From positions 1-64,000 of the forward strand of contig CAVTFG010000024.1 in assembly GCA_963734015.1 (NCBI GenBank): a stretch of DNA of 64,000 bases, given 5' to 3'. The notes under the pieces were generated by a model. The model saw only the letters and a program-made list of their open reading frames with translations, was not told the DNA's origin and did no database searches. Made by a program: the position numbers and the translations under genes. Positions 8,537 through 17,028 of this stretch are shown here, piece by piece. How positions within the stretch are numbered: position 1 is the stretch's first letter; each line of letters starts with the position of its first letter. This DNA is from JALZKA01 sp963734015. GTDB lineage: Bacteria; Actinomycetota; Thermoleophilia; Solirubrobacterales; 70-9.

Positions 8537-9556
8537 ATGCGCGGCGAGTTCGAGCTGATCGATCTCCTTCGCGAGCGGATCGCCGCCGCGGGCCCTGGGT
8601 CGAGTGAGCGCCTGGTCGTCGGCAGCGGCGACGACGCGGCGGTTACGGCACCCGGCGGGGTCACGGCGACCTCCGTGGACGCGATCGTCGACGGCGTCCA
8701 TTTCCGGCGGCGGACGTTCCCGCCGGAGGCGATCGGCGCGAAGGCGATGGCGTCGGCGCTCTCGGACCTGGCGGGCATGGGCGCGGCCCCGGGCGAGGCG
8801 TACGTCCAGGTGGGCATGCCCGATGACCTGGGCGAGGACGAGCTCACCGGAATCGCCGACGGGCTCGCGGCCTCGGCGGCCGAGTCCGGCGTGGTCGTCG
8901 CGGGCGGCGACGTCGTCGCCTCGCCGGTGCTGTTCCTCGCCGTCACGGCCGTCGGGCATGCCGATTCGGTCGGCGACCTGGTGACGCGCTCCGGGGCCCA
9001 GCCCGGGGACGCCTTACTGGTGACGGGACCTATCGGCGGAGCCGCCGCCGGCCTGCGCCTGCTCGAGCGGCCCGAGCTGGCCGCCGCGCTCGACGACGAG
9101 ACCGCGGAGGCGCTGCGCGCCCGCCAACTACGTCCGCGTGCCCGCCTCGCGGCGGGCCGGGCGCTCGCCGCTGCCGGGGCGACGGCGATGATCGATCTCT
9201 CGGACGGCCTCGCTGGAGACGCGCGCCACCTGGCGAGCGCCGGCGGGGTGCGGCTCGCGATCGAGATGGGCGTGGTGCCGATCCAGGCGGGGCTCTCCGA
9301 GGTGGCCGCGGCCGCCGGCGAGGATCCGGAGCTGCTGGCCGCCTCCGGTGGAGAGGACTACGAGCTGCTGGCGGCGTTGCCTCGTGATCGGACGGACGAC
9401 GCGGTTGCGGCGCTTCGCGATGCCGGCCTCGCCCCCGCCGTGGTGGGCGGGACCGAGGCCGGGGAGGGTCTGGTCCTGCGCGGCTCTACAGGCCGCGAGC
9501 TGGACGTGCGGGGGTACGACCAGGTGAGCTCACGAGTTCCTGCCGAGCCCACTTGA
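8537..9556 (+). CDS. thiL: Thiamine-monophosphate kinase
   Basis: 339 aa, family length. It phosphorylates thiamine monophosphate to thiamine diphosphate in the cytosol. Typical features are the N-terminal VVGSGDDAAVT, the Mg/ATP segment SVDAIVDGVHF, ALSDLAGMGAAPG, GGDVVAS, the MIDLSDGLAGDARHL loop and GGEDYELLAALP. No other thiamine gene is in the window. The last 71 nt overlap a small gene on the other strand. Confidence 0.92.
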   Translation: MRGEFELIDLLRERIAAAGPGSSERLVVGSGDDAAVTAPGGVTATSVDAIVDGVHFRRRTFPPEAIGAKAMASALSDLAGMGAAPGEAYVQVGMPDDLGEDELTGIADGLAASAAESGVVVAGGDVVASPVLFLAVTAVGHADSVGDLVTRSGAQPGDALLVTGPIGGAAAGLRLLERPELAAALDDETAEALRARQLRPRARLAAGRALAAAGATAMIDLSDGLAGDARHLASAGGVRLAIEMGVVPIQAGLSEVAAAAGEDPELLAASGGEDYELLAALPRDRTDDAVAALRDAGLAPAVVGGTEAGEGLVLRGSTGRELDVRGYDQVSSRVPAEPT

Positions 9557-9710
9557 GCATGCGGGCCTTGCGGAGGATCTCCCGCGCAACCTGCTCTGAG
9601 TCCACCTCGTAGCCCTCGGCGATACGCCTCTTGATGTCGGCCATCCTTGGGTCCTCGATCGGGTCGGTTCGGTCGTCAACGTCCATGTTGGGGCTTGTCG
9701 CTAGTTGCAT
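9486..9710 (-). CDS. Small FlgM-like (anti-sigma-28 type) protein
   Basis: 74 aa. The core MADIKRRIAEGYEVDSEQVAREILRKARML has the pattern of the C-terminal sigma-binding helices of FlgM (IK..I..G.Y.VD...VA..IL). No flagellar gene is nearby, so the partner sigma factor is unknown. It starts at the ATG at 9710 (a weak GGAG lies about 13 nt upstream) or at the internal ATG at 9686. The last 71 nt run antisense to the end of thiL, and that tail (SSPGRTPARPARGL) is probably unstructured. The protein-like heptad pattern and acidic N-terminus support a real gene; the family name is tentative. Confidence 0.5.
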   Translation of the reverse strand: MQLATSPNMDVDDRTDPIEDPRMADIKRRIAEGYEVDSEQVAREILRKARMLKWARQELVSSPGRTPARPARGL

Positions 9711-9732
9711 TACAAGCTGCTCCGTACCCAGC

Positions 9733-9758
9733 CATCGTCCCTTCTAGTCCGGACGATG
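9733..9758 (-). terminator. Perfect hairpin downstream of the M28-like gene
   Basis: CATCGTCC and GGACGATG form an 8-bp perfect stem with a 10-nt loop, 28 nt past the stop codon at 9787. There is no U tract. It may end the M28-like transcript, or act as an operator for the FlgM-like gene that starts 22 nt further on. Confidence 0.4.
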
Positions 9759-9786
9759 ATCCAACAACCGTCCAGCCCGAGTCCAT

Positions 9787-11499
9787 TCAGGGTCGCCCCC
9801 TAGGCGCGGTCTGAGGCGCGGCACCCAGAGCGGAGCTCGGTGAGCGGAGCGCAGCCCTCACCACGGCGACCACCGCGGCGAGCGCCACGGCCAACGAGGC
9901 CGTCGCGAAAAGACCCAGGCCGCCGCCGGCGACCAGGACGACGAGTTGCCAGGGAGTGGACGCGCCCCAGTCGAGCGCCCCCGCCACGTGCAGGACCACC
10001 GCGGTCACCGGGATCGCCGCCACGAGTGCGAGGCCGACCGCGGCGCCGGCCGCGAGCCGGCCGGAGGTCCTGTGGATCATCACCACGTGCGCGAGCGGCG
10101 CCATCGCGAGCGCGAGGAACGGGTTCGCAACCCACGCGACGAAGCACGCGGCGAGGCAGAGCGCGCCCGCCGCGGCCCCGAGGAGCGCGGCATCCGGGCG
10201 TGCCGGCGCCCGGCGCAGGCCGAGGATCCACCAGGCGCCCAGCGCCAGCAGGGCGAGGAACACCATCGCGATCACCTCCACCGGCCCGACCGCGAAGCGC
10301 CCGGGGTCGTACGGGACCTCGGGCCGCGGGATCAGGCCGGCGAATGCCAGTAGATACAGCGCGATGAGCGGCGTCAGGGCAACGATCGCCCACTCCGCCG
10401 CCCAACCGAGCGCGAGACGGGAGCTTCCGTCCCGCCTGGCGCGGGCAAGCGCCAGGGCAACCGGGAGGGCCGGTGGCACGAGCAGCGCGAGGGCGAGCAG
10501 GGAGATGGCCCAGCTCGGGATCGTGTTGTCGCCGAGGCGCACGTAGGATTCCGGGTCATCGACCACCGGTGCCGGGGCGGTGTCAAGCGCCCCCACCAGC
10601 GCCAGGACGGTTGCGCCGAAGCGCTCGACGGAATCCGGCGAGAGCTGCTCGTCGCCCGCCGATTCGGGGGGCAGTGGGACCTCGCCGGCGCCGCTGATCG
10701 CCACGGCGTCGACGCCCTCGGCCAACAGCGCCGCCTGGGCCCCGGCGGCGGCGGGCAGCGCGAGGCGCGCGATCTGCCCGAGCGCACCGTCGAGGCCCGA
10801 CCCCGCCTCCGCGCGGGAGACGAGGGTCTCCTCCGCGGTGCGGATCAGCGACTGGGAGGGCCGCACCTGGCCGCCCGAGCTGGTGACGAGATGGGGCTCC
10901 GCCGGTTCCGCGGCTCCCGGTTGCGAGATCACGACCGCGGCGTCGACGACGGTGCGCTCGGGGAGGGCGTCGATCATCTCGCGGATGCCGTCCGCCTCGC
11001 CTCCCGCGCCGTCGATCGAGCCGAAGATCAGCGTCCGCTCCCGCCCCGCCACGCCGAGCTCCGCGGCGAGCTCCAGCAGCACCCCGGTTGCAGCGGCGCT
11101 CGAGGCGGCACCCGAGCCGGACCGCGTGTCGCGCTCGGCTGCAACCAGGATCGCGCCGTCGCCGGTGCCCGGGAGCGTCAGGAGGACGTTTCGCAGCTCG
11201 ACGTCCTCGCCGTTCACCGAGGCGTCGAACGTCTGCTCGGCGACCGAGCCCGTGGCGATCTCCTCGAAGCTCTTGCGCACGAAGTCGGCGCCCGCGGCTG
11301 CGTCATCGGACCCGGCGCGGCGATCGGGAGCCACGCGCGCAAGGTCGCGCGCCGAGTCGGCAGCGGCTTCCGCGTTGAACTCGATCGTGCCGACTGCCGG
11401 CTCCAGGGGCTCGGGCACGCCCTGCAAGGAGAACGCGACGATGACGAGCGCTGCGAGCAGCGGTGCGAAGCCGAGTCTGTATGCGTTCAGGTCCAGCAC
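9787..11499 (-). CDS. Membrane protein with a degenerate M28 peptidase-like domain
   Basis: 570 aa from a GTG at 11499. One N-terminal helix (10-28) is followed by an extracellular domain (40-310) laid out like M28 aminopeptidases, then about seven to eight helices (335-555). Where M28 enzymes have a His-x-Asp and a GAxDNASG metal site, this protein reads AAERDTRSGSGAASSAAATG. The His is Glu122 and the bridging Asp is replaced by Ser/Ala. The usual GAEE glutamates are also absent (SIDGAGG). It is therefore probably a non-catalytic relative. It is divergent from the response regulator with only 20 bp between starts, so expression of the two may be linked. Confidence 0.7.
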   Translation of the reverse strand: MLDLNAYRLGFAPLLAALVIVAFSLQGVPEPLEPAVGTIEFNAEAAADSARDLARVAPDRRAGSDDAAAGADFVRKSFEEIATGSVAEQTFDASVNGEDVELRNVLLTLPGTGDGAILVAAERDTRSGSGAASSAAATGVLLELAAELGVAGRERTLIFGSIDGAGGEADGIREMIDALPERTVVDAAVVISQPGAAEPAEPHLVTSSGGQVRPSQSLIRTAEETLVSRAEAGSGLDGALGQIARLALPAAAGAQAALLAEGVDAVAISGAGEVPLPPESAGDEQLSPDSVERFGATVLALVGALDTAPAPVVDDPESYVRLGDNTIPSWAISLLALALLVPPALPVALALARARRDGSSRLALGWAAEWAIVALTPLIALYLLAFAGLIPRPEVPYDPGRFAVGPVEVIAMVFLALLALGAWWILGLRRAPARPDAALLGAAAGALCLAACFVAWVANPFLALAMAPLAHVVMIHRTSGRLAAGAAVGLALVAAIPVTAVVLHVAGALDWGASTPWQLVVLVAGGGLGLFATASLAVALAAVVAVVRAALRSPSSALGAAPQTAPRGRP

Positions 11500-11506
11500 G
11501 GGCGCG

Positions 11507-11512
11507 TACCCT
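11507..11512 (+). promoter_or_regulatory. -10-like hexamer TACCCT, leaderless response-regulator start
   Basis: TACCCT is followed by exactly 7 nt and the ATG at 11520. The M28-like gene starts on the other strand at 11499, so the promoters overlap. Confidence 0.5.
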
Positions 11513-11519
11513 TATTCAT

Positions 11520-12227
11520 ATGACCGGGGAGGGCTCGCCGCGCATCCTTTTGGTGGACGACGAACCGGCCGTTCAGACGCTCCTCACCTACCCGCTCGCC
11601 AAGGACGGCTACGAGGTGGTGTCGGCCGTGGATGGCCGCGAGGCCCTGGAACGTTTCGCTGAGCAGCGTTTCGATCTGGTTGTGCTGGACATCATGCTTC
11701 CGAAACTCGACGGGATCGAGGTCTGCCGCCGGCTTCGCACCCGCAGTCAGGTGCCGATCATCATGCTCACCGCGAAGGACGACGAGATCGACAAGGTCGT
11801 CGGCCTCGAGATGGGGGCGGACGACTACATCACCAAACCGTTCTCGGTCCGCGAGTTCCGCAGCCGGGTCCGGGCCGCGCTCCGCCGCGCCGAGATGGGC
11901 GGCGACCAGGCCGGCGACGAGCCGATCGTCGCGGGGGACCTGGAGGTCGACCTCGAGCGCCGCGCGGTCAAGATGCGCGACTCGCAGGTGAAGCTGACCT
12001 ACGTCGAGTTCGAGGTGCTCACCGCGCTGGCGTCCGCTCCGGGGCGGGTGTTCACGCGCGAGACTCTGCTCGGGCGGATCTGGGGCGACTCGAAGTACCG
12101 GGACCCGCGAACGATCGACGTCCACATCCGGCACCTGCGCGAGAAGCTGGAGCGCGATCCGCGCCGGCCCGAGTATCTGTTCACGGTCAGAGGGGTGGGC
12201 TACCGGTTCCGCGACGGCGACGGCTAG
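11520..12227 (+). CDS. OmpR/PhoB-family response regulator
   Basis: 235 aa. The receiver domain (1-125) has the acidic pair DDE, phospho-acceptor D57 in LVVLDIMLPKLDG, the Thr of MLTAKDD and the Lys of YITKPFS. The winged-helix DNA-binding domain (about 140-235) ends with DVHIRHLREKLE and VRGVGYRF. The cognate kinase follows 6 nt downstream and HtrA follows that, so it probably controls an envelope-stress response. The ATG at 11520 is chosen over upstream codons because of the hexamer and the normal length. Confidence 0.92.
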   Translation: MTGEGSPRILLVDDEPAVQTLLTYPLAKDGYEVVSAVDGREALERFAEQRFDLVVLDIMLPKLDGIEVCRRLRTRSQVPIIMLTAKDDEIDKVVGLEMGADDYITKPFSVREFRSRVRAALRRAEMGGDQAGDEPIVAGDLEVDLERRAVKMRDSQVKLTYVEFEVLTALASAPGRVFTRETLLGRIWGDSKYRDPRTIDVHIRHLREKLERDPRRPEYLFTVRGVGYRFRDGDG

Positions 12228-12233
12228 CTCCGG

Positions 12234-13646
12234 GTGTTCGGCTCCGTCCGTAATCAGCTCGTCCTGCTGTTCTCGCTGATCACCGCGGCGGCGATCGGCT
12301 TCATCTACCTCTACGTCGTCCCGCAGCTCTCATCGAGCCTGACCGCCGAGAAGCTCCGGCGCCTCCAGGCCGAGGCGGCCGAGCCTGGGCGGGCGCTCGC
12401 GGCGGTGATCGAGGACGGGCGCTCGCCGGCACAGCTTCGCCGCCTCACGCTTGAGCTCTCGCAGCGCGCGGGGGCGAGGGTGACGGTCCTCGGGGTCCGC
12501 GAGGAGCCCTTGGGCCTGCGCCCGGCGTTCGTGGTCGCCGACTCGGACGTCGAGCAGACCGCCCTCGCGCCAAGCTATCCGGCCGCCACCGCGGCGCTGC
12601 AGACGGGCGCCACCGCCAGCGCGGTCGAGCGGATCTCCGGCGCACGCTTCGGCGAGACGGCCCAGACGCTGTCCGCCCGCGGGGAGCCGCGGTGGGTCGT
12701 GGTGCTCTCGGACTCGCTCGCCGACGTGGACGACAACGTGGCCCTGATCAAACGGCAGATCCTGATCGCCGGCGCGATCGCGCTGGCGGCGGCGCTGGCG
12801 GCCGGGTTCTTCGCCGCGCGTGCGCATTCGCGCCGCCTGCGCCGCCTCGATGCCGCGGCGCAGCGGGTTGCGGAGGGCGACTTCTCGACGCCGATCCCGG
12901 TGGACTCCGCCGACGAGGTCGGGGAGCTGGCGACGACGCTGAACGAGATGCGCGAGCGCCTCAACCGCCTCGACCGGGCGCGGAAGGAGTTCATCGCCAA
13001 CGCCTCGCACGAGCTGAGAACCCCGATCTTCTCGCTGGGCGGCTTCGTCGAGCTGCTGGACGAGGAGGACCCGGACCCGAGGGCCCGCGCGGAGTTCATG
13101 GCGACGATGCGTGGCCAGGTCGAACGGCTGACCAAGCTCACGACCGACCTGCTCGACCTGTCGAAGCTCGACGCCGACGCCCTGCAGGTGAACGCCGCGC
13201 CCGTCGACCTGGCCGACGTGGCCGAGGCGGTCGCCGCCGAGTTCGCACCCGCCCTGGAGCGCCATGACTCCGTCCTCGAGCTGGAGGGCGAGCCCGGCGT
13301 GGTGGCCGGCGCCGACCCGGACAGGGTCGCGCAGATCATCCGTATCCTGCTTGACAACGCGATTTCGCACACTCCGGAGAAGACGAGGATCACCGTGACA
13401 GCCGAGCTCCAGCACGGAGCGCCAACCCTCACCGTCCGCGACGACGGGCCGGGCATCGAGCCCGCCCACCGCGAACAGGTCTTCGAGCGCTTCTTCACCG
13501 CCGACGAGGTCTCGGGCTCTGGGCTGGGCCTGGCGATCGCCCGCGAGCTCGCGCGCCTGATGGCCGGCGACCTCATGCTTCGTTCCCGCCGGGGGCGCAC
13601 CGAGTTCGCCCTGCGCCTGCCGGCCGCCGCGAGGGTTCGAGCGTGA
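12234..13646 (+). CDS. Membrane sensor histidine kinase
   Basis: 470 aa from a GTG at 12234. Two membrane helices (about 8-28 and 178-198) bracket a 150-residue extracellular sensor. Then come HAMP, a dimerisation/phospho-acceptor domain with the H box NASHELRTPI, and an ATPase domain with LLDNAISH (N), DDGPGI (G1) and GSGLGLAIA (G2). Downstream of the response regulator, and coupled to HtrA by a GTGA overlap (13643-13646). All catalytic boxes are intact. The stimulus is unknown. Confidence 0.92.
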   Translation: MFGSVRNQLVLLFSLITAAAIGFIYLYVVPQLSSSLTAEKLRRLQAEAAEPGRALAAVIEDGRSPAQLRRLTLELSQRAGARVTVLGVREEPLGLRPAFVVADSDVEQTALAPSYPAATAALQTGATASAVERISGARFGETAQTLSARGEPRWVVVLSDSLADVDDNVALIKRQILIAGAIALAAALAAGFFAARAHSRRLRRLDAAAQRVAEGDFSTPIPVDSADEVGELATTLNEMRERLNRLDRARKEFIANASHELRTPIFSLGGFVELLDEEDPDPRARAEFMATMRGQVERLTKLTTDLLDLSKLDADALQVNAAPVDLADVAEAVAAEFAPALERHDSVLELEGEPGVVAGADPDRVAQIIRILLDNAISHTPEKTRITVTAELQHGAPTLTVRDDGPGIEPAHREQVFERFFTADEVSGSGLGLAIARELARLMAGDLMLRSRRGRTEFALRLPAAARVRA

Positions 13647-14815
13647 GCCGCCGGATTGCGCTGCTCGCGGCGACTCTCGTCGCCGCGCTCGGGGTTGCCG
13701 CCTGCGGTGAGGACGACGAAGGGACGACGACGACGGTCGCGAGTGAGTCCTCGGACTCGCGTGAGCTGGTGGTCGAAGCCGATGAGGGCGCGTTCAACGC
13801 CCAGGCCGTCTACGAGAGCGCCGGCCCCAGCGTCGTCACGATCAGCTCGATCTTCCCGGAGGGGACGAATCCGCTCACCGGGTCCGGCCCCCAGGCCGGC
13901 CAGGGATCGGGGTTCGTGATCTCGGAGGACGGCGAGATCGTGACCAACGCGCACGTGGTGACCGACGGTCAGGCGGAGGGCACCGGCGACATCAACGCGG
14001 CCCGCGAGGTCTACGTGCAGTTCGTCGATCGCAACCAGGTCGAGGCGGAGATCGTCGGCTTCGACCCCTTCGCCGACGTGGCTCTGCTCAAGGTCGATCC
14101 CGACGAGCTCGACATCGATCCGATCGAGCTCGGCTCGCTCGATGGAGTGGAGGCGGGTGACCCCGTCGCAGCGATCGGCAGTCCGTTCGGAGAGCGTCAG
14201 TCGTTGTCGGTGGGGGTCGTGTCCGCGACGGAGCGGGCGATTCCCTCTCTGACCGAGTTCCGGATCGGCGGCGCGATCCAGACCGACGCCTCGATCAATC
14301 CCGGCAACTCGGGCGGGCCGCTGCTCGACGCGGAGGGGAAGGTGATCGGGATCAACCAGCAGATCGACACCACCTCCGGCGGCAACCAGGGGGTGGGGTT
14401 CGCGGTCCCGATCGACCTGGCGTCTCGCTCGATCGAGCAGCTGCGCGAGGACGGCACCGTCGACTATGCGTTCCTGGGGGTCGGTACGCGGGCGCTCTAC
14501 CCGCAGCTCGCCGAGCGCCTGGAGATCGACGCGGAGGCCGGAGCGCTCGTCGAGCGAGTTGAGCCCGGCAGCCCGGCCGAGGACGCCGGGATCGAGGCGG
14601 GCGACCAGCAGATCACCTTCCAGGGGCTGCCGTTCCGGGTCGGCGGCGACGTGATCGTGGGAGTCGACGGGAAAGAGGTGGTCGGCGAGAGCGAGCTCGC
14701 CGACATCATCGCCCGGGAGGATCCGGGCGCGACCGTCGAGTTCGAGATCATCCGTGACGGCGAGCGGATCACGGTCGAGGTCGAGCTCGACTCGCGGCCC
14801 GCGACGTCCGAGTGA
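13643..14815 (+). CDS. HtrA/DegP-type serine protease, lipoprotein
   Basis: 390 aa from a GTG overlapping the kinase stop. The signal peptide ends in a lipobox (AAC, C21), so the protease is anchored outside the membrane. Trypsin-like domain with H104 (TNAHVV), D145 (ADVALLK) and S223 (GNSGGP). A PDZ domain (about 285-385) carries the GLP/FRVGGDVIVGVDG segment. Position after a two-component pair and GTGA overlaps at both ends suggest one operon for surveillance of misfolded envelope proteins. Confidence 0.92.
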   Translation: MSRRIALLAATLVAALGVAACGEDDEGTTTTVASESSDSRELVVEADEGAFNAQAVYESAGPSVVTISSIFPEGTNPLTGSGPQAGQGSGFVISEDGEIVTNAHVVTDGQAEGTGDINAAREVYVQFVDRNQVEAEIVGFDPFADVALLKVDPDELDIDPIELGSLDGVEAGDPVAAIGSPFGERQSLSVGVVSATERAIPSLTEFRIGGAIQTDASINPGNSGGPLLDAEGKVIGINQQIDTTSGGNQGVGFAVPIDLASRSIEQLREDGTVDYAFLGVGTRALYPQLAERLEIDAEAGALVERVEPGSPAEDAGIEAGDQQITFQGLPFRVGGDVIVGVDGKEVVGESELADIIAREDPGATVEFEIIRDGERITVEVELDSRPATSE

Positions 14816-15735
14816 CGGAGATCCACAGGCTGACTCGTGACCTCGCGCTCGCGCTGCGCGAGCGTGTGTTGCCGGGCCTGGGGTCGCACGCCGGCCGTGA
14901 GCACGCCGGCGCGGGCGAGGGCGGGGACGTGACCTTTGCGATCGACGAGGAGGCGGAGTCGTTCCTCGAGGAGTATCTGGCCGAACGAGCGACGGACGTC
15001 GCCTTCTACTCGGAGGACCGGGGCCTCGTCGACGGCGACGGATCCCCGGAATGGGTACTGGTCGTCGACCCGATCGACGGCACGCGGCCCGCGATGGCCG
15101 GGCTCGAGTCCGCCTGCGTCTCCGTGGCCGCGGCGCCGCTGGGCGACGGTGAGCCGGCGATGGGCGACGTCTCGGCAGGCTGCGTCGTGGAGATCAAGTC
15201 GGGCGCAGTGTTCGTTGCGACGCGCGACGGCGCCGTCGAGCCGGAGCCGCGGCTGTCGGCGAACGCGGACCTCGGCCGGCTGTTCTGGAGCTACGGGTTT
15301 CGCGGGCGGCCCGTCGTGCCGACCGTGCGGGTCCTCGAGGAGCTGATCGACGGCTCGTCCGTGGGCGGCGGCACGTTCGACCTCGGCTCCGCCACGTTCG
15401 ACATGACGCGGATCGTCACCGGCCAGCTCGACGCGTACGTCGAGCCCGGTCCGCGCCTGGTCGCCGACGTGCCGGGGATGCGTGAGGAGTTCGAGCGCGT
15501 GGGCGGCGGTGCGCTGCTGAACAACTCGCCGTACGACCTGGCCGCGGCGGTCCTGATCTGCGAGCGGGCCGGGGCGATCGTCACCGACGCGCACGGCAAC
15601 CCGCTCTCCGACCGCCCCCTCCTCGGCTCCGGCGAGGAGTTCCAGATGTCCTGCGTGACGTCCGCGAACCGTGAGCTCCACGACCGGATCCTCGGCGCGA
15701 TCGACCGCGGCATCGAGGCCCTCGCCAACGCTTAG
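14812..15735 (+). CDS. Inositol-monophosphatase-family phosphatase
   Basis: 307 aa, starting at a GTG that overlaps the HtrA stop. The family metal motifs are visible: YSEDRG (Glu), VVDPIDGTR (two Asp) and a degenerate second site YDLAAAVLICERAG in place of WDxAAGxLI. It is somewhat longer than classical IMPases, with a 30-residue insertion around GSSVGGGTFDLG. The substrate cannot be named. Possibilities include inositol phosphate, or the sugar phosphate made by the OtsA homologue at 17029, for which no dedicated phosphatase is seen in the window; the latter is speculation. Confidence 0.8.
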   Translation: MTEIHRLTRDLALALRERVLPGLGSHAGREHAGAGEGGDVTFAIDEEAESFLEEYLAERATDVAFYSEDRGLVDGDGSPEWVLVVDPIDGTRPAMAGLESACVSVAAAPLGDGEPAMGDVSAGCVVEIKSGAVFVATRDGAVEPEPRLSANADLGRLFWSYGFRGRPVVPTVRVLEELIDGSSVGGGTFDLGSATFDMTRIVTGQLDAYVEPGPRLVADVPGMREEFERVGGGALLNNSPYDLAAAVLICERAGAIVTDAHGNPLSDRPLLGSGEEFQMSCVTSANRELHDRILGAIDRGIEALANA

Positions 15736-15736
15736 G

Positions 15737-15742
15737 TAGCTT
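15737..15742 (+). promoter_or_regulatory. -10-like hexamer TAGCTT, leaderless glycosyltransferase start
   Basis: TAGCTT is followed by exactly 7 nt and the ATG at 15750. It overlaps the last bases of the preceding phosphatase gene. Confidence 0.5.
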
Positions 15743-15749
15743 TCCGCGG

Positions 15750-16982
15750 ATGCTTCAGGAGGTCGCTCTCGGCCAGAAGTCGCTGGCGGACTACACGCAC
15801 ATCGCGGGGAAGGACCTGATCGAGCAGATCCGCACGCTCGCGGAGCCGCTCGAGGGCAAGCGCGTGCTGCACGTCAGCGCCACCGCGTTCGGCGGCGGCG
15901 TCTCCGAGATCCTCTACACGATCGTGCCGCTGATGCGGGACATCGGGCTCGAGACCCACTGGCACGTGATCCTCGGGCGCGAGGAGTTCTTCAACGTCAC
16001 GAAGCTGATGCACAACTCGCTCCAGGGGGACGAGCAGTCGATCTCGGACCAGGAGTGGGAGGTCTTCCAGGCCTACAACGCGATGAACGCGCGGGATCTG
16101 GAGGAGGGGTGGGACGTGGTGATCGTCCACGACCCCCAGCCGGCCGGCCTGCTGGCGAACGCGCCGGACAAGTCGCGGCATTGGATCTGGCGGTGCCACA
16201 TCGACCTCTCGACCCCGAACCCGCAGACCCTCGCGCGTCTCCGTCCCTTGATCGAGCCGTACGAAGCGAGCGTATGGCACATGCAGAAGTACGTTCCGGA
16301 CGGCCTCGACGGCGGGGTGCGGATCGTGCCGCCTGCGATCGACCCGCTCTCGCCGAAGAACATGGCCCTCTCGCCCGACGACGCGGCCTTCGTGTGCGAG
16401 CAGTTCGGGATCGACCCCGAGCGCCCGCTTGTCACCCAGGTCTCGCGGTTCGACCCCTGGAAGGACCCGATGGGGGTGATCGACTGCTATCGCGCCGTCC
16501 GCGAGGAGATGCCGGACGTGCAGCTGGCCCTCGTCGGCTCGATGGCCACCGACGACCCCGAGGGCTGGGACTTCTTCAACCGCACCGTGGCCCACGCCGA
16601 CGGCGACCCGGACATCAAGATCCTCAACAACCTGAACAACGTCGGGGCGATCGAGGTGAACGCGTTCCAGTCACAGGCGGACGTGTGCATGCAGAAGTCG
16701 ACCCGGGAGGGCTTCGGCCTGACCGTGACCGAGGCGCTCTGGAAGGGGCGGCCGACGATCGGCGGCGACGTGGGCGGGATCCCGCTGCAGATCATCGACG
16801 GCGAATCCGGCTTCCTGGTCTCGTCCGCCGAGGAGGCGGCGCAGCGCACGCTGGAGATCCTTCGCGACCCGGAGCTGGCGCGCAGGATCGGCAAGGCGGG
16901 CAAGGCGCACTCGCGCAAGAACTTCCTCAGCCCGCGCCTCCTGCGGGACTGGCTCCTGCTCTTCGGCGACATCGACGTCTGA
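15750..16982 (+). CDS. GT4 glycosyltransferase, trehalose synthase (TreT)-like
   Basis: 410 aa. GT-B fold: the N-terminal domain starts with RVLHVSATAFGGGVSEIL, a glycine-rich acceptor loop typical of TreT. The C-terminal donor domain has VSRFDPWKDP, STREGFGLTVTEAL (the GT4 E-x7-E pair) and GGIPLQI. TreT joins glucose to NDP-glucose to make trehalose in one step. The likeness extends along the whole chain (for example WHVILG, WRCHIDLS, IVPPAIDPLSPKN). It is next to OtsA, so two routes to trehalose (or a related disaccharide) appear side by side. Cytosolic, with no membrane segment. Confidence 0.82.
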   Translation: MLQEVALGQKSLADYTHIAGKDLIEQIRTLAEPLEGKRVLHVSATAFGGGVSEILYTIVPLMRDIGLETHWHVILGREEFFNVTKLMHNSLQGDEQSISDQEWEVFQAYNAMNARDLEEGWDVVIVHDPQPAGLLANAPDKSRHWIWRCHIDLSTPNPQTLARLRPLIEPYEASVWHMQKYVPDGLDGGVRIVPPAIDPLSPKNMALSPDDAAFVCEQFGIDPERPLVTQVSRFDPWKDPMGVIDCYRAVREEMPDVQLALVGSMATDDPEGWDFFNRTVAHADGDPDIKILNNLNNVGAIEVNAFQSQADVCMQKSTREGFGLTVTEALWKGRPTIGGDVGGIPLQIIDGESGFLVSSAEEAAQRTLEILRDPELARRIGKAGKAHSRKNFLSPRLLRDWLLLFGDIDV

Positions 16983-17014
16983 TCCGGTCTGAGCACCCGG
17001 GGCTCCGCCTCCCA

Positions 17015-17020
17015 TACCCT
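17015..17020 (+). promoter_or_regulatory. -10-like hexamer TACCCT upstream of otsA
   Basis: TACCCT is followed by 8 nt and the ATG at 17029. The preceding bases GGCTCCGCCTCCCA resemble those before the trypsin-like gene at 40747. Confidence 0.5.
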
Positions 17021-17028
17021 CCCCGGCG

